Shown here piece after piece: positions 8,413-16,267 of a stretch of DNA of 64,000 bases. The stretch comes from PALSA-505 sp036501145 (GTDB taxonomy: Bacteria > Actinomycetota > Actinomycetes > Streptosporangiales > Streptosporangiaceae), in contig DASYAV010000120.1 of NCBI GenBank assembly GCA_036501145.1, positions 62,001-126,000 of the forward strand, in the 5' to 3' direction. A model generated the notes under the pieces. The model had not been told where the DNA came from. It saw nothing but the letters and a program-made list of their open reading frames with translations, and did no database searches. Made by a program: the position numbers and the translations under genes. The stretch's first letter is position 1, and each line of letters starts with the position of its first letter.

Positions 8413-10149
8413 TCAGGAGCCGGCGTCGCCGGGCGGGCCGTGCTCCTCCTGCCCCGGCTCGCCCTGGCCTGTCGCCGGGGGCTGGGAGCTGCCGACCGCG
8501 GCGTGCTCACCCTCCTCGAGTGGCGCGCCATGCCCGTTGCCATGCCCGTTCGCGTGGCCGTTGCCGACGTCCAGCTGGACGCTCTCGCTGATCACGCGGT
8601 TCGCCGTGGCGCGCAGCCGGCCCGCCATGCCCCGGGTGGCCGGCGCGGGGATGCCGTTCTCGTCGGTGGCACCCGCGGCGGGCAGCTCCAGCGGCGCCTC
8701 GTTGGCCAGCAGCACGGCCCGCTTCTCCTCCGACACCGGCCGGTGGATCTCGACGAACTCGCCGTCGGGCATCTGGTGGATGATGCCGGTCTCCATCCCG
8801 TGCGCCAGCAGCTCGCGGTCCTTGCGCTGCAGCCCCAGGCAGATCCGCTTGGTGATGAAGTAGGCCAGCGCCGGGCCGATGAACACCACATACCTGGAGA
8901 TCTCCGTCACCAGGTACAGCGAGATGTTCAGGTGGAAGGCGATCAGGTCGTTCGCGCCCTCCATGAGGCACACGATGTAGAAGATGATCGCGGCCACGCC
9001 GAGCCCGGTCCGGGTGGGTGCGTTACGTGGCCGGTCGAGCACGTTGTGTTCTCGCTGGTCTCCGGTCGCCCACCGTTCGATGAACGGCCACATTGCCATC
9101 CCGGTGAACAGTATCCCCAGCGGCACCAGGGCAGGAATCAGTACATTCCAGGCGACCGTGTGACCGCCCAGGTCCCAGGTCCAGCTCGGGAACATGCGCA
9201 GGGTGCCTTCCATGAACCCCATGTAGAAGTCGGGCTGCGACCCGGCCGAGATCGACACCGGGTTGTACGGCCCGTACAGCCAGATGGGGTTGACCTGGAA
9301 GAACGTGGACATGAAGGCCAGCACGCCGAACACGAAGAAGAAGAACGCGCCGGTCTTGACCATGAAGTACGGGTACATCGACTGGCCGACCACGTTGGTG
9401 TTGGTGTGGCCCTTGCCCGGCATCTGCGTGTGCTTCTGGTGGAACATGATGAACAGGTGTGCCGAGATCAGCGCCAGCAGCAGCCCGGGGATTAGCAGCA
9501 CATGGATGATGTACAGCCGCGGGACGATGTCGTGCCCTGGGAACTGCCCGCCGAACAGGAAGAATGACAGGTACGTGCCGACGATCGGGATGGACACCAG
9601 CACACCCTCGAGGATCCGCAGCCCGGTGCCGGACAGCAGGTCGTCGGGCAGCGAGTAGCCGAACAGGCCCTCCAGCATGCCCAGGGTGATCAGCACGACC
9701 CCGATCAGCCAGTTCACGTCGCGCGGCTTGCGGTAGGCCCCGGTGAAGAAGATCCGCAGCATGTGCACGAAGATCGCGGCCATGAACAGGTCGGCCGCCC
9801 AGTGGTGGATCTGCCGCATCAGCAGCCCGCCGCGCACGTCGAAGCTGATGTTCAGCGTCGAGGCGTACGCCTGGCTCATCCGCACGCCGTCGAGGTGGGT
9901 GTAGCTGCCGTGGTAGACCACGTCGGTCATGCTCGGCTGGAAGAACAGCGTCAGGAACGTGCCGGTGAGCAGCAGGATGATGAACGAGTAGAGCGCGATC
10001 TCACCGAGCAGGAACGTCCAGTGGTCCGGGAAGACCTTCCGCAGGAACACCCGGACGCCCCGGGCACCGTGGAACCTGTCGTCCAGCCAGCCGCCGACGC
10101 CGGACAGCGCCTTGGGCGGCGGGGCCGTTTGCTGGGCCTGTGTGCTCAT
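8413..10149 (-). CDS. qcrB: Ubiquinol/menaquinol-cytochrome c reductase cytochrome b subunit
   Basis: Cytochrome b of the actinobacterial bcc complex, 578 residues. Visible features are the first heme-ligand region (RQIHHWAADLFMAAIFVHMLR), the second (HVLLIPGLLLALISAHLFIMFHQKH), and the Qo-site motif as PDFY rather than PEWY. There are eight or more hydrophobic helices and a hydrophilic C-terminal extension of about 130 residues, ending Gly/His/Glu-rich. It oxidises menaquinol and passes electrons via QcrA and QcrC to the aa3 oxidase in a supercomplex. The start overlaps the qcrA stop as ATGA. It is the last gene of ctaE-qcrC-qcrA-qcrB. Confidence 0.97.
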   Translation of the reverse strand: MSTQAQQTAPPPKALSGVGGWLDDRFHGARGVRVFLRKVFPDHWTFLLGEIALYSFIILLLTGTFLTLFFQPSMTDVVYHGSYTHLDGVRMSQAYASTLNISFDVRGGLLMRQIHHWAADLFMAAIFVHMLRIFFTGAYRKPRDVNWLIGVVLITLGMLEGLFGYSLPDDLLSGTGLRILEGVLVSIPIVGTYLSFFLFGGQFPGHDIVPRLYIIHVLLIPGLLLALISAHLFIMFHQKHTQMPGKGHTNTNVVGQSMYPYFMVKTGAFFFFVFGVLAFMSTFFQVNPIWLYGPYNPVSISAGSQPDFYMGFMEGTLRMFPSWTWDLGGHTVAWNVLIPALVPLGILFTGMAMWPFIERWATGDQREHNVLDRPRNAPTRTGLGVAAIIFYIVCLMEGANDLIAFHLNISLYLVTEISRYVVFIGPALAYFITKRICLGLQRKDRELLAHGMETGIIHQMPDGEFVEIHRPVSEEKRAVLLANEAPLELPAAGATDENGIPAPATRGMAGRLRATANRVISESVQLDVGNGHANGHGNGHGAPLEEGEHAAVGSSQPPATGQGEPGQEEHGPPGDAGS

Positions 10150-11258
10150 CCGCGCTCCCAGAAGCTCGGGCCGACGGGTTCGTCGAAGTCACCCGCGGCG
10201 GCCAGGTAGCCGTCGGAATCGACCATGAGTGGCAGCTGAGGCAGTGGCCTCGGCGCCGGGCCGAATGTCACCAGGGCGCCGCGCGTCGCGTCGAACGTGG
10301 ACTGGTGGCAGGGACAGAGGATGTGGTGTGTGGTCTGCTCGTACAGTGCGACCGGGCAGCCGACGTGCGTGCAGATCTTGGAGTAGGCGACGATGTTCTG
10401 CACTGTCCAGTTTAGGTTGGTCGGCGCCTGCAGCTGACCCGGGTCGAGCTTGATCAGGATGGTCGCGGCCTTGGCCAGCTCGTCGTCGTTGTTCTGGTAC
10501 CCCTCGGGCACCACGGTGATCAGGCTGCCCGGGGTGTCGAGGTCGGCCGGCTTGATCGGCCGGTTGGAGCCGTAGACCAGCAGCCGCAGGCCCTTGCGCC
10601 AGACCGTGTTCCGCAGCTTCGTCTCCGGCAGCGGGCCCAGGTCGCGCAGCAGTACGACCGGTGCCAGCGCCAGCGGGACGCTGGCCGCGATGAGCGTGCG
10701 CCGCAGCAGCGGCCGCTTGACGAAGCCGCTGGTCGCGGCGCCCTCCATGAAGGTCTTCTCGAAGTCCTGCCGCGCCTCGGGCGGCGAGGCGATGGAGTGG
10801 CGCTCCTCGACCCGCTCCTCGTCCGGCATCAGCCGCCGCACCCAGATGACCATGCCCGCGGCGAAGGCCAGGAAGACCACCGCCATCGAGCCGCCCAGGG
10901 CCAGGTTGGAGTGCAGCGTCGCGTTCACGCTGTGCACTTCCAGGCCGATGTAGGCGGCGATGAACCCGACGCCGGCCACCGCGGCCAGCAGGAACATCGT
11001 GGCGACCCAGCGCTCGGCCCGCTTCTCCCGGCCCGGGTCGCCCGGCCGCCGCGGCTGCTGCTCGGCGACGTCCTGGCCGCCGCCGGCCGCCGGGTCCAGC
11101 AGGGTGCGCCCGCCGGTGTCCTCCGCCCCCTCGCCCAGCAGCGAGCCGGACGCGTCGGGGGACGGCGTGCCGATGACCCGGTGCGGCCGCTCCGGGTACT
11201 CCTCGGCGGTGCCCTCCTCCGGGCCGCCGGCCGCGGGCGTCTCGTTCTCTTCGGTCAT
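10146..11258 (-). CDS. qcrA: Rieske iron-sulfur subunit of the cytochrome bcc complex
   Basis: This 370-residue subunit has an acidic N-terminus of about 90 residues and three predicted membrane helices. The C-terminal Rieske domain carries both cluster motifs, CTHVGC and CPCHQS, which supply two Cys and two His ligands to the 2Fe-2S cluster. Three transmembrane helices are typical of actinobacterial QcrA. The start at 11258 is set by the ATGA overlap with the end of qcrC; a longer in-frame extension would run antisense through qcrC. It shuttles electrons from menaquinol at QcrB to QcrC. Confidence 0.96.
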   Translation of the reverse strand: MTEENETPAAGGPEEGTAEEYPERPHRVIGTPSPDASGSLLGEGAEDTGGRTLLDPAAGGGQDVAEQQPRRPGDPGREKRAERWVATMFLLAAVAGVGFIAAYIGLEVHSVNATLHSNLALGGSMAVVFLAFAAGMVIWVRRLMPDEERVEERHSIASPPEARQDFEKTFMEGAATSGFVKRPLLRRTLIAASVPLALAPVVLLRDLGPLPETKLRNTVWRKGLRLLVYGSNRPIKPADLDTPGSLITVVPEGYQNNDDELAKAATILIKLDPGQLQAPTNLNWTVQNIVAYSKICTHVGCPVALYEQTTHHILCPCHQSTFDATRGALVTFGPAPRPLPQLPLMVDSDGYLAAAGDFDEPVGPSFWERG

Positions 11259-12055
11259 GTCTCCCGCCGCTTTCCAGCGATCCAGATGGCGGCCATGATC
11301 AGCAGGCCGATGCCGATGATGAAGGCCACCAGGCCCTCGGTCACCGGGCCGACCCGGCCCAGGCTGAACCCGCCCGGGTTCGCCTGCGACCTGGTGCCGG
11401 TGACGTAAGCGATGATGTCGCGCTTCTCGCTCGGGGTGATCGCCCCGTCGCCGAACACCGGCATGGCCTCCGGGCCGGTCTGCATGGCCTCGTAGATCTG
11501 CGTCGGGGTGGCCTGGTTCAGCGCGGGCGCGTACTTGCCGTCGGTGAGCGCACCACCGGCGCCCGCGATGTTGTGGCACGCCGCGCAGTTCGCCGCGTAC
11601 AGCTGCTGGCCGAGCCCGACGTCGGCGCCACCGGTGCCGACCTGGGACGAGGCCGGGATCGGCGGGCCGCCGCCCAGCGAGGCCACCCAGGAGGCGATCT
11701 CGTAGATCTCCTGCTGGGTGAACGTCCTGGGCTTGCGGTCCATCTCCGCGCCCTGCTCCTTGGCGGGCATCCGGCCGGTGCTCATCTGGAAGTCCACCGC
11801 CGCCGCGCCGGCCCCGATCAGGCTCGGCGCCTGCGACGTGCCCTGCGCGTCGATGCCGTGACAGCTCGAACAGCTCTGCTCGAACAGGTACCGGCCCTCG
11901 GCGGAGCTCTGCGCCGTAACGCTCGGCGCGGACGCGGACGCGGTTCCCCCGGTGCCGGTGACGCTTGCGTACATCGCGCCGATCGCGGCCAGTCCGAACA
12001 GTACGACGACGTAGCCAGCTGCCCGGTGCCTGCGCCGCGCGGTGATCCAGCTCAC
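11255..12055 (-). CDS. qcrC: Diheme cytochrome c subunit of the cytochrome bcc complex
   Basis: This 266-residue subunit has an N-terminal signal anchor (YVVVLFGLAAIGAMYASV), two tandem cytochrome c domains with heme-binding CSSCH and CAACH, and a C-terminal membrane helix (GLVAFIIGIGLLIMAAIWIAG). Two covalent hemes are the mark of actinobacterial QcrC, which replaces a soluble cytochrome c and hands electrons directly to cytochrome aa3. GTG start. It ends in an ATGA overlap with qcrA and lies about 20 bases after ctaE. Confidence 0.96.
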   Translation of the reverse strand: MSWITARRRHRAAGYVVVLFGLAAIGAMYASVTGTGGTASASAPSVTAQSSAEGRYLFEQSCSSCHGIDAQGTSQAPSLIGAGAAAVDFQMSTGRMPAKEQGAEMDRKPRTFTQQEIYEIASWVASLGGGPPIPASSQVGTGGADVGLGQQLYAANCAACHNIAGAGGALTDGKYAPALNQATPTQIYEAMQTGPEAMPVFGDGAITPSEKRDIIAYVTGTRSQANPGGFSLGRVGPVTEGLVAFIIGIGLLIMAAIWIAGKRRET

Positions 12056-12074
12056 TGCTGTCCTCGGTTTCGGT

Positions 12075-12716
12075 TCATTTGATCAGGAAGATGACGGCGA
12101 ACAGGCCAACCCACACGACGTCGACGAAGTGCCAGTAGTACGACACCACGATCGTGCTCACCTGGATCTCTTTGGTCAGGCCCTTGGCCGCGAAGGTCCG
12201 CCCCAGCAGGAACAGGAACGCGATCAGGCCGCCGAGCACGTGCAGGCCGTGGAAGCCGGTCGGGATGTAGAACACCGAGCCGTAGGCGCTGGAGTGCAGG
12301 CTGAGTCCCTGGTTCCGCAGCAGGTCGGTGTAGTCGTAACCCTGCCCGATGTCGAAGTACAGGCCCATCAGGAAGGTGAGCACGATCCACTCGCGCATGC
12401 CCCACCTGCCGACCTGCCAGATCCGCCCCAGCCTGCGGACCTGCCCGCGCTCCACGGCGAACACCCCGAGCTGGCAGGTGACGCTGGACAGCAGCAGGAC
12501 GATGGTGTTGATCGCCTCGAGCGTGACGTCCAGGTGGGCTCCTGGCCAGGGCAGGCCCTCGCCCTTGTCCACCGACCGGATCGTGAAGTACATCGCGAAC
12601 AGCGCCGCGAAGAACATCAGTTCCGAGGACAACCAGATAATGGTGCCCACGCTCACCAGGCTCGGCCTGCTGGCCGGCCCGCGCGGAGGTTTCTGCGTCA
12701 CGCTCGCTGTCGCCAC
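12075..12716 (-). CDS. ctaE: Cytochrome c oxidase subunit III
   Basis: About 213 residues and five hydrophobic helices. Family-typical sequence includes SVGTIIWLSSELMFFAALFAMYFTIRS near the N-terminus and FYIPTGFHGLHVLGGLIAF in the middle, with the conserved helix-end His residues (HFVDVVW). The GTG at 12716 is chosen because TAATAAT ends six bases upstream, which fits leaderless initiation, and because homologues begin near there. An upstream in-frame GTG at 12773 would add unrelated residues. It is the first gene of the qcr operon; subunits I, II and IV must lie elsewhere. Confidence 0.94.
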   Translation of the reverse strand: MATASVTQKPPRGPASRPSLVSVGTIIWLSSELMFFAALFAMYFTIRSVDKGEGLPWPGAHLDVTLEAINTIVLLLSSVTCQLGVFAVERGQVRRLGRIWQVGRWGMREWIVLTFLMGLYFDIGQGYDYTDLLRNQGLSLHSSAYGSVFYIPTGFHGLHVLGGLIAFLFLLGRTFAAKGLTKEIQVSTIVVSYYWHFVDVVWVGLFAVIFLIK

Positions 12717-12722
12717 GAACAC

Positions 12723-12729
12723 ATTATTA
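12723..12729 (-). promoter_or_regulatory. Leaderless-type -10 box (TAATAAT) for the ctaE-qcrCAB operon
   Basis: TAATAAT on the minus strand is strikingly AT-rich for this genome and ends six bases before GTG 12716, with no Shine-Dalgarno sequence. It is the best candidate promoter element for the respiratory operon. No clear -35 box is visible. Confidence 0.5.
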
Positions 12730-12801
12730 CGACAAGACGTAGGGGAGCGCTGCCCGACCCCCCGATCGGGCACACGGGTGCCGCTCGCGCGCGGGGGTCG
12801 A

Positions 12802-12807
12802 TAGCAT
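12802..12807 (+). promoter_or_regulatory. Leaderless-type -10 box (TAGCAT) for the receiver-like gene
   Basis: TAGCAT is followed by seven bases and then the ATG at 12815, and no ribosome binding site is present. The promoter diverges from that of ctaE, about 90 bases away. Confidence 0.45.
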
Positions 12808-12814
12808 CGCGACC

Positions 12815-13219
12815 ATGAAAGTCGTTGTGTTCAGCCACGACGCGGACGTGCGGGCGCAAATGCGTGACGCCATCGGCCGCAGGCCCGCCCCGGACGCCCC
12901 CGAGGCTGAGATCATCGAGGTGGCCACCGCAGCTGCCCTGTTCCGGCTGCTCGACGGCGGCGGTGCCGACGTCCTGGTGCTGGACGGCGAGGCGCAGCCG
13001 GCCGGCGGCATGGGCATCTGCCGTCAGGCCAAGGACGAGATCTACGACTGCCCGCCGGTGCTGCTGGTCATCGGCAGGCGGGACGACGGGTGGCTGGCCA
13101 CCTGGTCACGCGCGGACGCGGTGGTGTCCCATCCGATCGATCCGTCCGCCCTGGCCGAGGCGCTGGCCGGGCTGATGCGCGATGCCTCAGCAGGCCGCGC
13201 GCTGCAGTCCCCGCACTAG
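12815..13219 (+). CDS. Degenerate response-regulator receiver-like protein
   Basis: This 134-residue single-domain protein has a CheY-like pattern: MKVVVFSHDADVRAQM, then ADVLVLDGE, then PPVLLVIGRRDD and DAVVSHPIDPSALAEAL. Asp57 occupies the phosphoacceptor position, but the conserved Lys is replaced by His106, and the usual Thr/Ser is not obvious. It may work without canonical phosphorylation. There is no output domain and no histidine kinase nearby. It sits between the respiratory operon and trpD, as I recall for other actinobacteria, and nearly overlaps trpD, so the two are probably cotranscribed. Confidence 0.7.
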   Translation: MKVVVFSHDADVRAQMRDAIGRRPAPDAPEAEIIEVATAAALFRLLDGGGADVLVLDGEAQPAGGMGICRQAKDEIYDCPPVLLVIGRRDDGWLATWSRADAVVSHPIDPSALAEALAGLMRDASAGRALQSPH

Positions 13220-13229
13220 CGAGGCCGCC

Positions 13230-14285
13230 GTGCAGACCCGGACCAGCTGGCCGTCGCTGCTGCGCGCCCTCATCAGGGGCGAGTCGCTCACCACCGACGA
13301 GGCCGGCTGGGCGATGAACGAGATCATGGAGGGCGCGGCCTCGCCGTCGCAGATCGCCGGGTTCGGCGTGGCGCTGCGGATGAAGGGGGAGACCGTCGGA
13401 GAGCTGAGCGGCCTCGCCGCCGCGATGCTCGGCCACGCCACCCCGATCAGCGTCCCGGGCCGGGTCGCCGACCTCGTCGGCACCGGCGGCGACGGGGCGC
13501 ACACGGTGAACATCTCGACCATGGGCACGATCGTCGCCGCGGCCGCCGGGGCCCGGATGGCCAAGCATGGCAACCGGGCCGCGTCCTCGGCCTGCGGTGC
13601 CGCCGACGTGCTCGAGGCGCTCGGCGTGGTGATCGACCTGCCGCCGCGGGCCAGCGCGCAGCTGATCGAGGAGATCGGCATCGCCTTCCTGTTCGCGCCG
13701 CTCTACCACCCGGGATTGCGGCACGCCGGGCCAACCCGCAGCCAGCTGGGCGTGCCCACCGTCTTCAACTTCCTCGGCCCGGTCGCGAACCCGGCCCGGC
13801 CGAAGGCACAGGCGGTCGGCGTGTCCGACCCCCGGATGGGGGAGATCATCGCGGGCGTGCTGGCCGGGCGTGGCTGCTCGGCCCTCGTCTTCCACGGCGA
13901 CGACGGCCTGGACGAGCTGACCACGACCACGACGTCGACCGTCTGGCTGGTCACCGGCGCCGGTGTGTCCCAGCACTCCATCGACCCGGCCGAGCTGGGC
14001 CTGAGCCGCTGCACCGCCGACGACCTGCGCGGTGGCGACGCCAGCTACAACGCGGCGGTGGCCCGGTCCGTGCTGGCCGGGGAGCCCGGGCCGGTGCTGG
14101 ATACCGTGCTGCTCAACGCCGCGGCCGCGCTGGCCGCCTACGACGGTGTGCCCGACGGCGCGGGCCTGGCCGCAACGCTGGGTGCGGGCTGCGCCCGGGC
14201 CAGCGAGGCGGTGCGGTCGGGCGCCGCGGCCCGGCTGCTGGATGCCTGGGTGGACGCCAGCCGGCGGCTGGCCGCCAAGGACTGA
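13230..14285 (+). CDS. trpD: Anthranilate phosphoribosyltransferase
   Basis: This enzyme joins anthranilate and PRPP, the second step of tryptophan biosynthesis. The phosphoribosyl-binding signature is visible as DLVGTGGDGAHTVNISTMGTIVAAAAG, followed by KHGNRAASSACGAADVLEALG and LFAPLYHPGLRHAGPTRSQLGVPTVFNFLGPVANPA. The GTG at 13230 gives a typical N-terminus (QTRTSWPSLLRALIRGE). An ATG at 13182 would overlap the upstream gene by 38 bases. No other trp gene is present, consistent with trpD standing apart in this locus in other actinobacteria. Confidence 0.96.
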   Translation: MQTRTSWPSLLRALIRGESLTTDEAGWAMNEIMEGAASPSQIAGFGVALRMKGETVGELSGLAAAMLGHATPISVPGRVADLVGTGGDGAHTVNISTMGTIVAAAAGARMAKHGNRAASSACGAADVLEALGVVIDLPPRASAQLIEEIGIAFLFAPLYHPGLRHAGPTRSQLGVPTVFNFLGPVANPARPKAQAVGVSDPRMGEIIAGVLAGRGCSALVFHGDDGLDELTTTTTSTVWLVTGAGVSQHSIDPAELGLSRCTADDLRGGDASYNAAVARSVLAGEPGPVLDTVLLNAAAALAAYDGVPDGAGLAATLGAGCARASEAVRSGAAARLLDAWVDASRRLAAKD

Positions 14286-14297
14286 GCGGGTACGGCC

Positions 14298-14585
14298 CTA
14301 GTCGGACTCGCCGAACCCGAGCGCGAACGCGGCCTCCAGGTCGTGCCTGGAGTAGGTGCGGAAGGCGATGTGGGTCTCGGTGTGGGTTACCCCGGCGACC
14401 TTGTTCACCCCGCCGGGGATCACGTCGGCGAGCTCTTCGTGCGTCCGCACCCGCACCATCGCCACCAGGTCGAACTCGCCGGTCACCGAGTACACCTCGC
14501 TGACCGCGGGAAGCTGGGCGAGTTCCGCGGCGATCTCGGGTATGCGCTGCACCTCGGTCTTCACCAGGACGATCGCGGTGACCAC
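14298..14585 (-). CDS. Stand-alone Lrp/AsnC ligand-binding (RAM) domain protein
   Basis: This 95-residue protein is only the alphabeta RAM domain of Lrp/AsnC regulators (MVTAIVLVKTEVQRIPEIAAELAQLPAVSEVYSVTGEFDLVAMVRV...). It has no DNA-binding helix-turn-helix. Such small proteins assemble into oligomeric rings and bind amino acids, and may modulate full-length Lrp proteins. GTG start, with AGGAGG five bases upstream. It converges with trpD, leaving a 12-base gap. Confidence 0.88.
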   Translation of the reverse strand: MVTAIVLVKTEVQRIPEIAAELAQLPAVSEVYSVTGEFDLVAMVRVRTHEELADVIPGGVNKVAGVTHTETHIAFRTYSRHDLEAAFALGFGESD

Positions 14586-14657
14586 GGCCGCCTCCTTTAG
14601 CGGTAAGTGCCAGCCTGCGAAGTTAGTGCCAGCCCCGGGCGGTAGCGTACCCGCCGG

Positions 14658-15335
14658 TCAGCCGGCCAGTTCGGCCAGCGTGCGCACGCCCGACTCGGCC
14701 AGCCGCGCGATCAGCCCGTGCAGCACCGTGACCGTGGCGCGCGCGTCGGCCAGCGCGCGGTGGCATGGCGACGTCGGGGCACCGAAGTAGCGGGCCAGCG
14801 TGGCCAGCTTGCAGTCCGGCACCTCCGTCTCGCCCAGCACCTGCCGGGCCAGCGTCACCGTGTCCAGCACGGAGAACCCCGGCCAGCTCAGTCCGCAGTC
14901 GGCGCAGGCGGCGATGAGGAAGCCGAGGTCGAACGGCGCGTTGTGGGCGGTCAGCACGCCGCTGCCGGCGAAGGCCAGGAACCCGGGCAGCACGGTCTCG
15001 ATGGCGGGAGCGCGGGCCACCATGTCGTCGCTGATCCCGGTCAGCTCGGCGATGTCCGGCGGGATCGGCTGGCCCGGGTTGATGAGCGTGCTGAACTCGC
15101 CGGTGATCTGGCCGCCGGTGACCCGCACCGCGCCGATCTCGGTGATCCGCGCCTCGGCCGGGGTCCAGCCCGTGGTCTCCAGGTCGACGACCACGAAATC
15201 GGTCTCGGCCAGCGCCCGGTCACCCGACACCAGCCCGGCCAGGAAGACCGCCGGGCGGCGCGCCGCGGCCCGCTGCCGCGCGCGCCGCGGCAGCAGCCGG
15301 TCACGCCAGCGGGCTACACCGCGCCAGAACTTCAC
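14658..15335 (-). CDS. DEDDh 3'-5' exonuclease (DnaQ/epsilon-like)
   Basis: The exonuclease domain begins around residue 45. Exo I is VVDLETTGW with the catalytic Asp and Glu, exo II is LTAHNAPFDLGFL, and exo III is HRALADARATV with the catalytic His and Asp. That matches the DEDDh family of DNA polymerase III epsilon-like proofreading or processing nucleases. GTG 15335 is preferred because a TAGCGT box ends seven bases upstream; in-frame GTGs at 15344 and 15365 are possible. The basic N-terminal extension (WRDRLLPRRARQRAAARRP) may bind nucleic acid. Corresponds in position to Rv2191. Confidence 0.9.
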   Translation of the reverse strand: MKFWRGVARWRDRLLPRRARQRAAARRPAVFLAGLVSGDRALAETDFVVVDLETTGWTPAEARITEIGAVRVTGGQITGEFSTLINPGQPIPPDIAELTGISDDMVARAPAIETVLPGFLAFAGSGVLTAHNAPFDLGFLIAACADCGLSWPGFSVLDTVTLARQVLGETEVPDCKLATLARYFGAPTSPCHRALADARATVTVLHGLIARLAESGVRTLAELAG

Positions 15336-15342
15336 GGTGCCC

Positions 15343-15348
15343 ACGCTA
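15343..15348 (-). promoter_or_regulatory. Leaderless-type -10 box (TAGCGT) for the exonuclease gene
   Basis: TAGCGT on the minus strand ends seven bases before GTG 15335. It helps choose that start among three in-frame GTG codons. Confidence 0.4.
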
Positions 15349-15547
15349 GGACCCGGTACCGACACTCTCCGCGAGGCGCGCCGCGTCTCAGCCCGCCCCG
15401 GGCCCGCTCTAGGCCCTCCTCCAGGCCCCGCTCCAGCCCCGCTCCAGGCCCCGCCGCGCGCCCGGGCCGCCGGGCCCGGCGGAAATGTCAGAGCCGCCGC
15501 CTAGCGTGCGGGCTGTAGGCAGATGCACCGTCCGGGAGGTAGGGAAC

Positions 15548-15883
15548 ATGCTGGCTGACTGCGACCGCTGCGCGCTGCGGGACATCGCGTGCGCGGAGTG
15601 CGTGATCACTGTCCTGCCGGACGGGCAGGCCGGGCTGGGCGATGCCGAACGGCAGGCGCTGCGTGCCCTCGCGGCGGCGGGCATGGTGCCGCCGCTGCGG
15701 TTCCGCCCGGCCCGGGCCGCCGCGGCCGCGCAGACCCTGGAGCCCGCCGCCGGGCCGGCGTGCTCCACCGGGCCGTCCGGCCCGGCCGGCCCGGTCACCG
15801 GGGCCCGCCCCGGGCCGCGCCGGCCCGCCGCCCGCCGCTCCACCGGCCGCCCCGGCCGCCAGCCCGTGCCGTCACACCGGTAA
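15548..15883 (+). CDS. Small four-cysteine conserved protein
   Basis: This 111-residue protein begins MLADCDRCALRDIACAECVI, giving CxxC-x6-CxxC, a plausible zinc site. A conserved-looking LGDAERQALRALAAAGMVPPLRFRP helix segment follows, then a disordered Pro/Arg/Ala tail. GGAGGT at 15535-15540 lies seven bases from ATG 15548, so that start is chosen over an upstream in-frame ATG at 15485. I recall similar short proteins beside the NlpC/P60 and exonuclease genes of other actinobacteria. The function is unknown. Confidence 0.75.
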   Translation: MLADCDRCALRDIACAECVITVLPDGQAGLGDAERQALRALAAAGMVPPLRFRPARAAAAAQTLEPAAGPACSTGPSGPAGPVTGARPGPRRPAARRSTGRPGRQPVPSHR

Positions 15884-15978
15884 CACCTGTGCCGCCACAC
15901 CCGTAACACTGGTATTCCCCGCTCCCGCCGGCACCAGCCCGCGATGCGGCAAGACCCGGGTGAGAGTAGGCGAATCGG

Positions 15979-16007
15979 TTGAAACGCCCCCGGGCCGTCG
16001 CTAGTGT
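15979..16007 (+). promoter_or_regulatory. Sigma-70-type promoter for the riboswitch/NlpC transcript
   Basis: TTGAAA (15979-15984) and TAGTGT (16002-16007) are separated by exactly 17 bases. Transcription would start near 16014 and give a leader of about 250 bases carrying the riboswitch. Between the preceding gene end (15883) and this promoter I see no coding feature. Confidence 0.6.
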
Positions 16008-16074
16008 CAGGCCGGGCCGCATCGTTCGGCAATCGCCTCACTGGCGATGGCGATCGGCCGCCGCCGAGACATCG

Positions 16075-16242
16075 AGACCGCTCCAGCCAGGGCGGTCCCG
16101 GAGCCGGGAGTCACCCGGGGAGACCTGTGGGGGGGTACCCACGGGCTGATTTGCGGGTGAACCGGTCCAGCGCCACGCCGGGCTGGCCGAAAGGGCGCGT
16201 CTTCCACCGCCCGAACCCCTAAGCTCACCCGGTAGGCGGGCA
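16075..16242 (+). promoter_or_regulatory. ydaO-yuaA class riboswitch (cyclic di-AMP)
   Basis: The leader carries the conserved ydaO landmarks in order: a GGAGCCGGGAG segment, GGGGGGGTACCCACGGG followed by GGGTGAA, and the distal block CCCGAACCC...AGCTCACCCGGTAGGCG at about 16210-16238. These match the well-known actinobacterial instances upstream of rpfA and NlpC/P60 cell-wall hydrolase genes, where c-di-AMP binding turns expression off. The boundaries are approximate. An AAGGAG at 16250-16255 lies just downstream, so control could be by transcription termination or ribosome access. The match was recognised by eye, not by covariance model. Confidence 0.88.
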
Positions 16243-16267
16243 GTGGAAGAAGGAGCGTGTCACTTAC

